Assembly: GCA_018136815.1 (NCBI GenBank)
Contig: CM030931.1
Location: forward strand, 7,519,488 to 7,583,487
Direction: 5' to 3'
Origin: Isochrysis galbana
Lineage: Eukaryota > Haptophyta > Isochrysidales > Isochrysidaceae
Length of the DNA stretch: 64,000 bases
Position 1 is the first letter of the stretch. Every line of letters starts with the position of its first letter. This document shows positions 31,920-42,427 of the stretch, one piece after another. The position numbers and the translations under genes are program-made. Below the pieces are notes generated by a model. That model made no database searches and was not told the origin of the DNA. It saw only the letters and a program-made list of their open reading frames with translations.

Positions 31920-32261
31920 ACGAGGTTAGTGCCGCGGCTTTGTAGGGGCCCAGCCCGGAGGCCTTCCCTATGGGAGGAGGGGCCCTGAGGCCCCCACTGT
32001 CAATGGTTTTATCTGGATTGACTGGTTTGTGGTGGCATCTGGTGTGGTGGTGTGGTGGGTTCTGTTTGTGCGACTGTCTTTGGGCGGCTCAAGTCGTGGT
32101 TCGCGGGTACCTGGACCTGGATTTGGACGGGCGTGGCTCTGGTTGGAGGGCGCTGCATTTTCGCAACGTCGGCCATATCTGGTCGGCCGGCGCGGCAGGG
32201 TTGGCGGAGGTAGAGGGTGGGAGCGGGGCGCGCTCCATGGCTCTATCGTTTATAACGATAG
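31920..32261 (-). repeat. 5' fragment of LINE-like element
   Basis: The minus strand starts with a perfect hairpin CTATCGTT / AACGATAG (+ strand 32243-32261), then ATGGAGCGCGCC at about 32238 and a frame MERAPLPPS. It continues to TATGGGAAGG-like and GGGCCCCTACAAAGCCGCGGCAC blocks shared with copy 2 near 10516-10562. The start context has GAGCC instead of GGGTC before ATGG. About 340 bp of the 5' end is kept. Confidence 0.75.
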
Positions 32262-32289
32262 TTGAACAGCTACACATAAGTAAGGAGGG

Positions 32290-33047
32290 TGAATCCCCTA
32301 CATCCTCGTCTTCTCGCCGACGCTACGCTGCATCAATTTAGATATTTCCTTTATTATGTACTATGCACTGATAAAAATCGCTCCGAAGGTGATGGATGCT
32401 GCGGCCACGCGACGTCGCGTGGCCTATACGCCGGCCACACAGCGAGATTGAGCCCCCCCGGACCAAGCACAGGAGAAGAAGGGGCATGCATACCCCCTCT
32501 GCCATATCCAGAAGCGCCTCCCTCACGCTCAACAAAGACTGAGCACCGCCTGTTGCACACGCTCTGCACAAGCAACCCTGCTAAAGTCGCGTACAGAGAA
32601 GGGGGGGAGGAACATGGGAGGCGCTAAGGCTAATCTGCGGAAATGGAAGGCAAGGTAATGGGGTGCTAGGACCCTCTCCCTCTCCAGAACCCACTCATCC
32701 TCCTATTCACCCCCAATTGACGCCCAACCTCGGAATATACGGCGGCAAAAATGAAAGACGGCACAGTGGACAGTTGCGCAAAAGAAAAAAGTGCTGAGCG
32801 GTCGAAAGAGTGAGAGCAGCAGCAACAGGAGTCGGCTGTGTGCGAAAGTTTGGACCAGAGCCAACAATGGAAGCGCAATAGCGCAGCACATGCGTGTGGA
32901 CCGAAAGCACGAGAATACGTTACCGTCTTGCTTCATCTGACGGCAAGGCCATTTCTGCGACGAAAACAAATGCTAGTGTGCGAACATATGCCATGAGCAC
33001 TCCTGTGGTTGCACGCACCTCCGGTGCGCAAGTGTGCCAAACCAGCC
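32290..33047. other. Intergenic, nothing recognised
   Basis: No gene or shared repeat identified on either strand. The right side is the 3' flank of the VTT-domain gene. Confidence 0.5.
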
Positions 33048-33965
33048 CTATTCCTCTTGTAGTGCACGGAAACCCCTGACACTCCTACTCCTTACGTCTA
33101 CATCTTGGGGCTGACCCGCAGGTCTCTGACTCTCCTGGTGCATGAGAAGAGAGGACTTTGCATCCGTCCCTTGAATACTCGACATCTCAATGGCTGCCGC
33201 TCGAGTCCCCCCGGTAGCCAAGTCGCCATCTGCGGATTCTGCTAGTGAAAGCTCTCCTGCGGCATCCTCATCCATATGCGGACACCAGTCCTCGGCGAGA
33301 ACACCCGCCTCAGCTGTCTGCATAGGAGCTGGTGAACCATCGAGGCCGTGCTTACGCAAGGCTCTACGAGCCAGAGACGCAACCTTAAATGCAATTCCAA
33401 GAGAGGCAACCAAGCCAATTATGGTCAGCACAAGCATCATAGGGTCTTGGTGAGCTGAATCGGCAAGGCTGATGCCCACCTCCGCAGCATACGCATACGG
33501 TAGGTTCCCAGGGACGATGCCGATGGCGGTGGTCCACAAGTAGTGGAAGTGAGACAGTGACGTAAGAGAGAGGAGGATGTTTGTGAGGACCATGGGCGAC
33601 AGAGGAGAGAGCCTAATGAGTAGCGCGAGCATCGGCCCATCGGCGGTGATTGCAGCATCTAGAGCTTCCCAGCGCGCTCTGCCCTTCTCCCCGATGAGGC
33701 GCAGCAGGCAGGGCCGACAGAAACCACGCGTGAGCAGCAGGCTTATGTACGCTGCGACCACTGAGCTCATCACATTCAGAGCCATCCCCGGCACGAGCCC
33801 AAAGAGCAGCGCGCCTGCTGCGACCAACGGTCCCGCAAACGGCAGAGGGATGACGGAGCAGACGACGATGTTGATGAGCGAATACTCGATCGCGACGACG
33901 AGTGGTCCGCCCGGCAGCTCAGTTAGGTCGATGCCGAAGACGTGCAGCCCTTGAGTAGAGTTCAT
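33048..33965 (-). CDS. VTT-domain membrane protein (TVP38/TMEM64, DedA-like)
   Basis: 305 residues from the ATG at 33965; upstream frame to 34022 has only GTG. The VTT/SNARE-associated domain covers about residues 25-210. It has a helix YSLINIVVCSVIPLPFAGPLVAAGALLFG, a GMALNVMSSVVAAYISLLLTR segment, and the family motif LIRLSPLSPMVLTNILLSLT ... FHYLWTTAIGIVPGNLPYAYAA. A further helix is MMLVLTIIGLVASLGIAF. Relatives are ER/Golgi or chloroplast envelope proteins, several with phospholipid scramblase activity. The C-terminal ~90 residues are hydrophilic, acidic and not conserved. No N-terminal signal peptide is evident, so location is not predicted. Confidence 0.85.
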   Translation of the reverse strand: MNSTQGLHVFGIDLTELPGGPLVVAIEYSLINIVVCSVIPLPFAGPLVAAGALLFGLVPGMALNVMSSVVAAYISLLLTRGFCRPCLLRLIGEKGRARWEALDAAITADGPMLALLIRLSPLSPMVLTNILLSLTSLSHFHYLWTTAIGIVPGNLPYAYAAEVGISLADSAHQDPMMLVLTIIGLVASLGIAFKVASLARRALRKHGLDGSPAPMQTAEAGVLAEDWCPHMDEDAAGELSLAESADGDLATGGTRAAAIEMSSIQGTDAKSSLLMHQESQRPAGQPQDVDVRSRSVRGFRALQEE

Positions 33966-34425
33966 CGCTGCTTCCGCGCCGCCGCCCAACACTTTCGCGC
34001 CGCCGCCCAACAAGGCGACCACGCCACAGCGGCGGGCCGGCGGCTTGTTTTAACTATAGTACACATTTCATTTCTTATTATCGATCATATTTGACCGGGC
34101 CCATGTGGAACGTAAAACAAGAGTACGAGCCAATCCTACTTGTGAAACACAGTGGGGTCTGCTTCCAAACACAGCAAAAACAGCCTGTGCTTGGCCATTG
34201 AAGAAACACAGTGAAACACAGTGGGAAACACAGACACCGGGATACCGGTACCGGGGGGCGGGGGGCTCTTTCTACTTCTACTTGTACTTTTACCCATTCT
34301 CGATGTTTGACACCTACGGCGCGCGCTTTCAGGCTGGGCTAATTTTGGCATTCAGTCCCTGGGTGCAATATCACCGGGGACGCCCGTGCGTGCGCATGTC
34401 GACTGGTTTCTCTGCGGTTCCCTAA
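33966..34425. other. Intergenic; upstream of the VTT gene
   Basis: No gene recognised. It contains a repeated word AAACACAGTGG (about 34145, 34203-34225). Confidence 0.5.
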
Positions 34426-34441
34426 TTTCATAAACATGCAA

Positions 34442-35394
34442 CCTACTTTTATAAGTGGGGGACAATGGGGGCCTCGCGCCCCCCTCACACCATCGCGGAC
34501 ACCCCCCGGGGTGGGCCCGTACAATCAACCCCAGCCCCTGCCCTTTGGCAGGGGCAGGGCACTCATCAATCTGGCCCAGACCCTTCGTGGGCGCGGGCCG
34601 CGAGCTGCACTCCCACGCCCGCGCTGGGCCTGCCCTCGAGCTGACTCCCCCTCTGTCCCTGGTCGCCAGGCATAGAGGAGACTGTGAGCGGCTCCCATGG
34701 CCAGCGAGGCGAGCGTGGGAGAGGCAGGGGGGGCCAGGGGCTGAGCCCCAGCCTCCACTGCCCCCTGAGCTGCCCTTGCTGGCCCCCTGGGAGCCCCCAA
34801 AGGGCCCCTGAGAGCAGGCCAGGGCGCGCCGCATGGCGACGCGCCGCAGGGACGACGAAGGGAGAGAGTGGAGAGAGGGAGAGGGGGGGTTTTGCACCCC
34901 CCCCGATGGAATGCAGTGAGAAATGGGCCCCGTTTGCGTTAGCAAACGGGTGGGGGGCGGCTGGCGACAGGAGGGAGAAGAGAAGGGAGTGGCTCAATGG
35001 CGAGGAGAGTATCCCAGGTGGCGCAGGCTACTCGAGTCGCAGTCACTTATTTCTCGAGGATTGCTCACGGCGCGAGCTGGTAAGGGCGTAAGGGCCGTTC
35101 TTCTTGGATTAGAGAGTTCCTCCTCCTCCTCCCCCCCCGATGCTTTTTCCCGGAGAGTCGCCCGACGTAGAGGTCGGTCCGCCTCGATGGGTTTTCCCCC
35201 ATTTTAATCTGTGGGGGGTAAGAATGGGAGCCGGGGGTCTGCGAGGGGGGAGATGTGGAGGGGTGCATAGGTGTATGTGTATGTATCTATGACAGCAACA
35301 TGCGTCGAGGCGTACGGGCAGGTGCGCTAAGGGTTGTCGTGTTAGTACCAGGGCTAGTGAGAGTAGTGGTACTAATGCTCAGTTATATTATTAT
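34442..35394 (+). mobile_element. Family-A retroposon, complete, 16-bp TSD
   Basis: 953 bp flanked by TTTCATAAACATGCAA at 34426-34441 and 35395-35410. The sense strand is plus. It begins with the hairpin CCTACTT-TTAT-AAGTGGG and ends in CTCAGTTATATTATTA. Its hairpin matches that of the copy at 17107-18032 rather than that at 24936-25885. Confidence 0.88.
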
Positions 35395-35410
35395 TTTCAT
35401 AAACATGCAA

Positions 35411-35515
35411 TATAAGAGAAATATCTCACGGGGCGCGTGTGATGAGTTGGAATCGCCATGTGCACGCCGTGCATGCGCACGGCGCGATGTGCATCGGTTC
35501 CCCCGCGGGGGACGT
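35411..35515 (+). repeat. GC-hairpin repeat (family G)
   Basis: ATAAGAGA is followed about 40 bases later by TGCACGCCGTGC-ATGC-GCACGGCG...TGTGCA, an imperfect stem of about 12 bp, then CGG and C/G runs. Two related copies lie at 54650-54740 and 54820-54910. Confidence 0.6.
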
Positions 35516-36300
35516 CACTCACCGACGCCATTGCCTTTCGTGGGGCGGGAGGGGATTCGCGCGGGGGGGGGGGGGGCAGGTAGAGGGGGACCCTGGGGAA
35601 TCCTTGGACACCCAGGGGAGGTGGAAAATACTACTAGTGGTTAAAAAGAGTGAGTGACCGGGCTAACGAGAGCCGGTAGCTGAAGCTGAAGTTCTTGTAG
35701 TTGTAGCGGAAGCTTGAATGATACAGGGGTACAAGACCCATCAGACGCACTGGAAATGTGGGATTTGACAAGTGGCAAAGATTGGCTAGCAGTCGGACTA
35801 GACTGGCAAGAGCAGCATATCATCAGCACATTTGTGCCAACTGTGTGCAACACAAAACGAAAGTTTGCAACACCAAGCAAGTACAAAGCAAAAAAGGAAC
35901 AAGCTACACCCAATTGGGTCTCACTCAACAGCGTCAAGCTTACAGAGAGAGCGCCCCAAACACAACAAGTCGCAGGCAAAGACTGCGAGCCCTCTGTCGA
36001 GGACACCACCGAGAACTTCGGCAGAACTCCAAGGCCTCAATGATGAGCTCTGGCCGTTGACCAGGAAGATACAAGCTCGGCGTCATGCACTCAATGAGCA
36101 AACATTGACGTCGGTTCGATCAGCGCTTGCAAGGCGACCAAGATCGTGGGGATGAACATGTGGAATGACGATGCAAACATGCAAGCTGAGTAGTGCCTTA
36201 TATGCGTATGCAGCCAGAAGATCAGGACGATGGTAGCAAGCCCATGACATCAAGAACATCTACCCATGGCGGCATGGGACGGGCCTTAGGCAAGATTTGA
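35516..36300. other. Intergenic, nothing recognised
   Basis: A G-run lies at 35557-35575. Several overlapping plus-strand frames at 35710-36155 have no ATG-supported family features. Confidence 0.45.
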
Positions 36301-36699
36301 TTACAACCAACTGGCGTCGGAAGCAAGTAAACCGGCCTTTAGGAGCTCCTCCAGATGTATCTCAAACTCGCCATCCTCCCAATCCTCGTCTGCCGTGGTG
36401 GAGAGGCGCTCAAGCATCGCGAGATGGCGCTCACTCACTTCTCCAGTTTCACCCGCCATAACGACTGCCAAGTCATCATCGTCGACCGAGCCGCCGTCGA
36501 CCATGGCGACAGAGGATCTCTTTGCGGGCTTGGCGTCATCATCTTGAGTTCCGCTCATCAAAGCCATCATCCACAGGGAACAGCTGCGGCATGGCGCTTG
36601 GCGCGCGAGTGCGGCATGGTTCTGCGGGAAGATCAGTGCTGATGAAGGGCAGACGACGGCGAGGAGCGAGGCGCTGCGAATCCACGTGAAGCCGGGCAT
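36301..36699 (-). CDS. Small protein with N-terminal signal peptide, unknown function
   Basis: 132 residues from the ATG at 36699 (MPGFTWIRSASLLAVVCPSSALIF), which looks like a signal peptide. The middle is a transit-like stretch (QAPCRSCSLWMMALMSG). The rest is acidic (VDGGSVDDDDLAVVMAGETG) and ends in a predicted helix (EIHLEELLKAGLLASDASWL). I do not recognise a family. A plastid or secretory location is inferred from the N-terminus. The frame is open upstream to 36906, but this part is Arg/Gly-rich and probably UTR. Confidence 0.55.
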   Translation of the reverse strand: MPGFTWIRSASLLAVVCPSSALIFPQNHAALARQAPCRSCSLWMMALMSGTQDDDAKPAKRSSVAMVDGGSVDDDDLAVVMAGETGEVSERHLAMLERLSTTADEDWEDGEFEIHLEELLKAGLLASDASWL

Positions 36700-37249
36700 C
36701 CGTCCGAGGCGGGTGGTCGTTGGCGAGAGCAGAGAGCGGGGGTACAGAGCGGGGGAGTGGAGTGCAAGTGGACCGGCCAGCTGCTCTCTCTTCTTCTTCC
36801 CTCGCTCGCGGGAGAGGAGGTATTCCGACCCGACGGGTGAATAGTAGCGAGCGAGAGACCTAGACTGCTGCACCCCCCCTCTCCCCCCCGCCGCCGCCTC
36901 CGCCACCCCTCATTCCTCTTTCACTCTAGAGACTCCCAGCCTTCGAATTAATGTATCGCTCGGTCGCTCGCTCGCTCGCTGCCCCTGCCCTCCCCCCCCC
37001 CCCCCCCCCCCCCCCCACCCTCAAGGCCGGGCCGGCCGGGCCGAGAGAGAGAGAGAGAGAGAGAGAGTAACCTCATCACACGCGGCGCACATCGCCTTCT
37101 CCTCTCCCCACCGCGGCTCGTTTTCGCCTCTCTCCTGGAAAGACGCTCTCGCCCCCCCCCCCCACCTGTACTCGTCCTCAAGTACGAGTAAAGTACCCCA
37201 CCCCACCTTCCAACAAGGCGAGGGGGGCGTCAGAGTTTTGTTGTTGTGG
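36700..37249 (-). promoter_or_regulatory. Upstream region with poly-C and GA tracts
   Basis: A run of about 27 C at 36989-37016 and (GA)n at 37040-37067 lie 290-370 bp upstream of the start at 36699, and the same type of tract recurs before other host genes. A second C-run is at 37152-37164. Promoter role inferred. Confidence 0.4.
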
Positions 37250-38110
37250 TAGGTAACCCGAGTGCTGAGGACCGTGCCTCATCGGCGACTGAGCCTAAAC
37301 CATCACCCCGCGATGGGGGTGTGCGCGGTTCGCGCATGTCTCGTTCGGTGCATGTGGCAAAGGGTGCTAGCTAACAAGATGTCCTATGCCTATGTCTTGC
37401 CCTCTTGCTTGTCCGGTGTATGTGTATGTGTGTATGTGTATGTGTGGCTACGGATTCCATGAAGGATGCTAGATGATAGCTTCTAGCTTTAGCTTACAAG
37501 TTACAAGTTACAAGATGAAGATGAAGATCAAAATGTCCTACGGTTGCTCACTTGTTACCATTATACCGATTCCATTTCTATGCCCAATATGGACTTTGCC
37601 GCGCTCAGCAAACGCCACATAGAGTAGTCAAGTAGTCATGAGACTAGAAGCCTTAGTGAGATAGTCAAAATTCTAGCTCTAGGGTGGTCAAACAGGGCTT
37701 TTAACTTCTAAGGATGAAAACTCACCAAGTCCAAGTCAAGATTGAGGTTTGAACACCGAGCTCCGACAACTAAGTTCATACTTGGTTCGCCCATGGGCCC
37801 ATGGGGGGGCACGAGCCCCCCTCTCTCTCCACTCCTCACTCCTCCCCTGCCGTGGGGGAGGAACCACCCATCCTCCTGGCATGCCTGATGGCTTGCTAGG
37901 AGGAGACTGCCCTGCTGATGTCGAGTCGAGCGCTACCGGAGGGCTCTGAGCCATTCCGTCGCGAGCGGCACCGGCGGCTAGCGCGGCGCTTTGGCCCTCC
38001 TCCCCACCGGGGTCGGGCGAATAAAATTCTGGGTGATGTCGTATGTCGTATGTCGTATGTCGTATGTCGTGATGTCGGGCAACTCCATTTGGGTTTGGGT
38101 TTTGGACTGG
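37250..38110 (+). repeat. Composite of repeat D and family-B 5' end
   Basis: 37255-37440 matches 1700-1830 inverted, and 37880-38105 matches 1430-1620 inverted. Between them, at about 37768-37900, is a family-B 5' end: a weak hairpin AACTAAGT-TCAT-ACTTGGTT followed by CGCCCATGGG and GGGGGCACGAGCC. A (TATGTCG)n microsatellite is at 38037-38070. 37675-37740 resembles 60655-60755 (TAGGGTGGTCAAACAGGG), possibly the end of the TIR element family at 38354. Confidence 0.6.
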
Positions 38111-38224
38111 GGACGAACGGTGAACGAAGGGCGGTGGGGCTGCAAGCTGCAAGCTGCAAGGCGCTCCTAGCGGCCCTAGAGTCTAGAGTGACGATGGATA
38201 GTAATAGGGCGTGGAATTACCCCC

Positions 38225-38352
38225 CAAGAGCGCTATCTAGATATAAGTAGATAGTGCCAAATTGCTATCTAGTTAGATATAGATAGTGCCCGGCGCTATC
38301 TAGTTAGATGTAGATAGATAGTTGATTTTCCGGCCGAGATATCTAGATATCT
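38225..38352. repeat. AT palindrome cluster
   Basis: CTATCTAG, TAGATAGT and GAGATATCTAGATATCTAG words, as at 20840-21365 and 24315-24420. The last palindrome forms the left flank of the TIR element. Confidence 0.5.
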
Positions 38353-38353
38353 A

Positions 38354-38938
38354 GGGCGGTCAAACAGGGGCTTTTTAACTATTAGTAAGGGTTGGGCTGC
38401 ATTTTTTGACCGTGGCGCGGTGCCCAATAAAAAAGGCTCCGGGGGGGGCTACCTGACGCTACGAAAATCTTCGCCAAGAAATGGTGCGATCCGCCCCGCG
38501 CCCCCCATCGGTTCGAAGTTGGGCTCTCCGGGCCTCGCTCGGCGACGGCTCAACGTTCAATGGGCTCGGCGGATGGGTGATTTCGACGAGGTATCAGGGC
38601 GCGGCCTGTCCGATTGGCGTGACCATGCGGGTGGGACCTGTGTATTTGGTATCTGGCGGGGTCTCTCATCCTGATGGATCGTCGAAAACGGGCACGCAGC
38701 CCGCCCGGTCTCGACTTGAAGTTGAGCTTTTCAAGCTTTTGCGATTTTAGCGTCTTCTGTCTTTTTTTGATTACGTTTTGTTGTTGGGGCCCAAGGGGGG
38801 GGTCCGGGTCCTAATGGACCCCGGATATGTGGTAGTTGGGTGTATTGGGAACTTTCTACCGTGAAAAATCCTCAAGTTTCCTCAATTCTGAGATGGTCAT
38901 TTTTTCACCCCTTATAAAAAAACACTGTTTGACCGCCC
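38354..38938. mobile_element. TIR DNA transposon, non-autonomous, TA target site
   Basis: 585 bp with perfect 14-bp TIRs GGGCGGTCAAACAG / CTGTTTGACCGCCC and TA on both sides (38352-38353, 38939-38940). TA duplication is typical of Tc1/mariner-like and related elements. No transposase frame is present. Single ends with the same TIR (TAGGGTGGTCAAACAGGG) occur at about 37681 and 60655. It sits inside the AT palindrome GATATCTAGATATC. Confidence 0.82.
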
Positions 38939-39233
38939 TATATCAGATATCCAAGATATCTAGATATCTAGGTCCGAGCATATATAAGTAGCAAGTATAT
39001 TTGTACATACGGGGGGGGGGTACGACTAGAGCCCCCCGCCCAAAACCCGGGAAAGTGTGGGCGTGTGGGCCCGCGATGCTGCTCAACCGGGACGGCTTGG
39101 ACAAATACTCAAATACTTGGCACCAGTAGGACCCATCCCTTCCCGTGCAGCAGCTCCATATCGCCCTGGCACCATCATGGTGACCAGGGCGGCAAGGCTA
39201 GGGCTGGGTTAAGCCCCCCCCCCGCTCTCTCAG

Positions 39234-39587
39234 GGAAGCGGCCTTGCGGTGGCCGCCGCCGGCGTCGCGCTCGCCGTCGCGTCGGTGCCCCGAGGGCGCC
39301 ACTTCTCGCACCCCCATCACACGCTCGGGATCGTCGCCTTCGCCCTCGCCCTGCTGCAGCCGCTCAACGCGCTCGTGCGCGGCACGCCCGGCGCCCGCAC
39401 CGCACGCCGCGCCGTGTGGCGGGTCGCGCACAAGGGGACGGGCTACGCCGTGCTCGGCGTGGGCGTCTACCAGGCCCTCTCGGGGCGCGCCCTCATGCCG
39501 AGCCAAGGCGACGCCGTTCTCGTCGCGTACGGGGTGCTCCTGGGCCTCTCCTTCGGGGTGCTCGCGGGGGGGCTCATGGTAGGGTGA
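39234..39587 (+). CDS. Cytochrome b561-domain exon or gene fragment
   Basis: An open exon follows a CTCTCTCAG acceptor. It encodes GSGLAVAAAGVALAVASV, then HHTLGIVAFALALLQPLNALVRG and VWRVAHKGTGYAVLGVGVYQALSG, then a last hydrophobic helix. This is the C-terminal half of a b561/DOMON-type ferric reductase, with its two haem-ligand histidines (in HHTLG and AHKGTGY). Such proteins pass electrons across membranes from ascorbate to Fe(III). The N-terminal helices were not found upstream in unbroken form; 39060-39200 may hold part. A donor at LM|GTAGGG would extend the gene. It may be a partial copy, as it lies between repeats. Confidence 0.65.
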   Translation, partial: GSGLAVAAAGVALAVASVPRGRHFSHPHHTLGIVAFALALLQPLNALVRGTPGARTARRAVWRVAHKGTGYAVLGVGVYQALSGRALMPSQGDAVLVAYGVLLGLSFGVLAGGLMVG

Positions 39588-40503
39588 GACTGGAAGGGAA
39601 AGGAGACCAAATGAAGGCAAGCCGCCTAACTACTAGTTAACCACCAACGTAGAAAGTCAGAAACCACGTAACTAGCAGGTAACTACTGCCAAATACATAC
39701 AACCAGTTAACTAACTACCCCTCAAATGGCTACTAACTAGTGCTAGTGCCCCCCAACGTTGATAGTTAACTACAGTCCCTGGCCTTGACCCGGGCCCCCG
39801 GGCCCTACCGCCTCCCGAGGCCCCGAGAGACGAGAGACGAGCCCATCCAAAGGGATGGGGCAGGCCCAAACATTTTGAGGGATGAGTGGTCGAGAGAAGC
39901 CCAAAGGGTAATTCGGGCATGTGGAGGTCGAGGACGGTCGAGATCGAGCGATGCGAGCGTTCGGATCGACTCGCGGGGGTACCATGTTCGAATAGAGCGC
40001 GTGGGACAGCCGTGGGCAGGCCCACACCGAGTAGCGAGACGAGGGCTAGATGTAGCATGGTCTTAGCGACGCAAAGAGGGGGCGAGATCGGAGGACACCT
40101 AATTAATAATTAAGCGTACACCAAGGCACATGGGGACTATGAGCCCCTTCTAATACAAAACTCCAGACAAAAGTAAAGTATCTGAGGCTTGCCTGCTGTG
40201 GGAAAGACCTTCTTCCCCCTCCCTCGCTCGCTGCCACCGCCTCGTCTCGAGGCGGACCCCTTCTCCGCAGCAGAAAAGAAGAGAAAAGTGAGAGAAGAAG
40301 ACGAAGAGGGAGGAGGAGCAATCGCCCCCCTTCTCCTCGCGGCCGGGGGAGGCGCAGGCGGAGATTGCGCCGCGTGCTCGCGGCCCCCTCTTCCCCCCCC
40401 CCGCCTCTCCCTCCCTCCCCCCCCCCTCCCCCCCCCCCCCCCGCCTCTCCCCCGCCCCCCCGCGCCCCCCGCCCAGCGCCCAGGAGGGGGGGGCGCCGCG
40501 CCG
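39588..40503. other. Intergenic; upstream region of next gene
   Basis: No gene recognised at 39588-40190. Poly-C tracts at about 40397-40470 lie directly before the start at 40504, as upstream of other host genes. Confidence 0.5.
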
Positions 40504-42089
40504 ATGAGCCCCACCCCACTCCTCCTTCTCCTCTGCTCCCTCGCGGGCGCCGCCGCCTTCTCGGCGGCCGTGCGGCCGCACGCTGCGTGCGACGCACACC
40601 GGGCACCCCACCCCCTCGCCGGAGTTCGACGCAAGGTCAACCGCAGGACCGAGCTTGAAAGCAGCAAGGGATTCGATAGGAATGGCGCTGTGACTACTAC
40701 TGAGCCTCCGCCTCCGCCCTCTCCATCCCCTGCGGTACAGCAGGCGGACGTCGCCCCCATCGATGTGTTCGCGTTGCCCGCGGCCACCTCTAGCCTCATG
40801 GAACTTCGCGTGCCCGCTTCGCTCCAGAGCCCCAGTGGATATGTCGAGCTTTTCAGCAGTGTGGCGGACGCTGCTGCTGCCACAATGAGTGATGACGCGG
40901 CAATGACTGCCTTCGTCGCTGCTAACCGCGACCTGCTCGATTATCGGTTTCAGTACAAGCTCACCGCCCAGGGCCTTGCTGCGTCAAATCTCGGCGACGA
41001 GGCCGGTGCCGCGGAACGCACCGCTCTGCGTGACGCTGTTGTCAAGGCATGCCTTCGCTTTGACGCTGCTCTTTTCCGTGAGGTGGGCTTGGCGGAGCAG
41101 CGCCTCGGCCAGCTGCTCGGCGTGATGCTGAGTGAAGAGCAGCTCGAAACTTCACAGATCGTGGCGGCAGCGGGATCGGCGCCTCAGCAGCAGCTTGCCT
41201 TTTGGCTGGTGACCTCTGCTGCAATTGGCGCGTGGGAGTCCAAGCTCGAAGTGCCATCCATTGCAGCGCAGGCCCAGCAGAAGCTGGTCGATCTTGGGGT
41301 CGTGCGGGATGCGCTCGAGGCGGACGCCTTGTTTCTTACGTCCGCCGGCATCGAGTTTATTGCTCCTCTCGTTCGGGGGCAGCTGTCTCATCCGATCGAT
41401 CATGCCCGCTTTGGAAGCAACGCGGCAATTGCAGTCAGCGAGATGCCCGCTTTGGACACCGAGGCACGCACAAGCCTACTGCGCAAGATTGGGTGCATGC
41501 GGGAGCAATGCACTCGTCATGCCTACCAGGTAATTTGCGAATCGAGACCATCACTGCGCAATGCTGCACCTTGACGGGCTCTCCGAGCCAACACTGATTC
41601 TCGCCTGAGCATTCTTAGCTCAAGTCTCTGGGTGACCACCACCAGCTGTCCTGTGACCCTCGGGAACAGCGGATTTTTGTCACCCCATATCATACCACTC
41701 TGCCGCTTCACTCCACGGAGAATCCCTGATTCTCTAGGGCATTGTCCACTATCCGCTGGCTGACATCCTTAGCACTTCCATCCCCTACCCTTGACGATGC
41801 ACGAACTACAAACACTGCCTGTAGCAATGACCCATCTAGTGAACACAAGGTGACACTCACTCAAATCCTGCGGCACCAACCTCCCTTTGGCTGCATTGGC
41901 ATGCAGGCCTATCAACCTCTCTTGACAAAGCTGGCCGCGGTGTACGACGTGATGCTGTATGGTGCACCACAGCGGCTGCAGGCTGAGGAAATATATGCTC
42001 CAAAGCGAACTGAGTACGTTTCGCGCTTAGTACAAATGGCCAACCAGGCAGAGAAGGTTGACGAAATTGACGTAGAGCTTTACTGGTGA
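40504..42089 (+). CDS. Plastid-targeted protein of unknown function
   Basis: Exons 40504-41529 and 41907-42089 (377-bp intron GTAATTT...GCATGCAG) give 402 residues. The N-terminus MSPTPLLLLLCSLAGAAAFSAAVRP is a signal peptide with a Phe just after the likely cleavage site, the pattern seen in red-lineage complex plastids. A basic transit region follows (GVRRKVNRRTELES). The mature part is mostly helical: LMELRVPASLQSPSGYVELFSSVADA, LLDYRFQYKLTAQGLAASNLGDEA, LGQLLGVMLSEEQLETSQI. The last exon contains VYDVMLYGAPQRLQAEEIYAP. I do not recognise the family. Unspliced, the frame would stop at 41574 and lose the helical end. Confidence 0.75.
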
Positions 42090-42427
42090 AACCCCTTGGC
42101 AAACTCGCCAATTTATGAATCGTCCTACTTCCTCAACACCGCTCGAATCTTGGGATGCAGTTTAGTTTCATGCTGGACTCCTTGTTAGTTTCTGACTAAG
42201 GGTGATGCGGGGGGGGGGGGGGCGTTCAGAATCTCTCGTTTTCTTGTCGCAAGAGTCGCATGAGCATTCGTTCCGATCGCGCGTTGCGCTCTGACACGAG
42301 CATTCATCCCGATAATACGGCGCGCTCTGTCTCCCTAAGTCGTGCGATTGGTCGGGGCGCAGTGTACCTTGGCTGACGCTCGAGCACACCCCTTTGTTTG
42401 TCCTTATTTTTTGCTAACTTACCAAAA
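42090..42427. other. Intergenic, nothing recognised
   Basis: Contains a G-run (42209-42222) and two AGCATTC/GATCGCG-type direct repeats near 42255-42310. Confidence 0.45.

Noticed and set aside
35440-35462. Hammerhead-like words (GTGATGAG...GGAATC) in the GC-hairpin repeat
   Set aside because: The core CTGATGA and GAAA are incomplete and the stems do not form a hammerhead topology.
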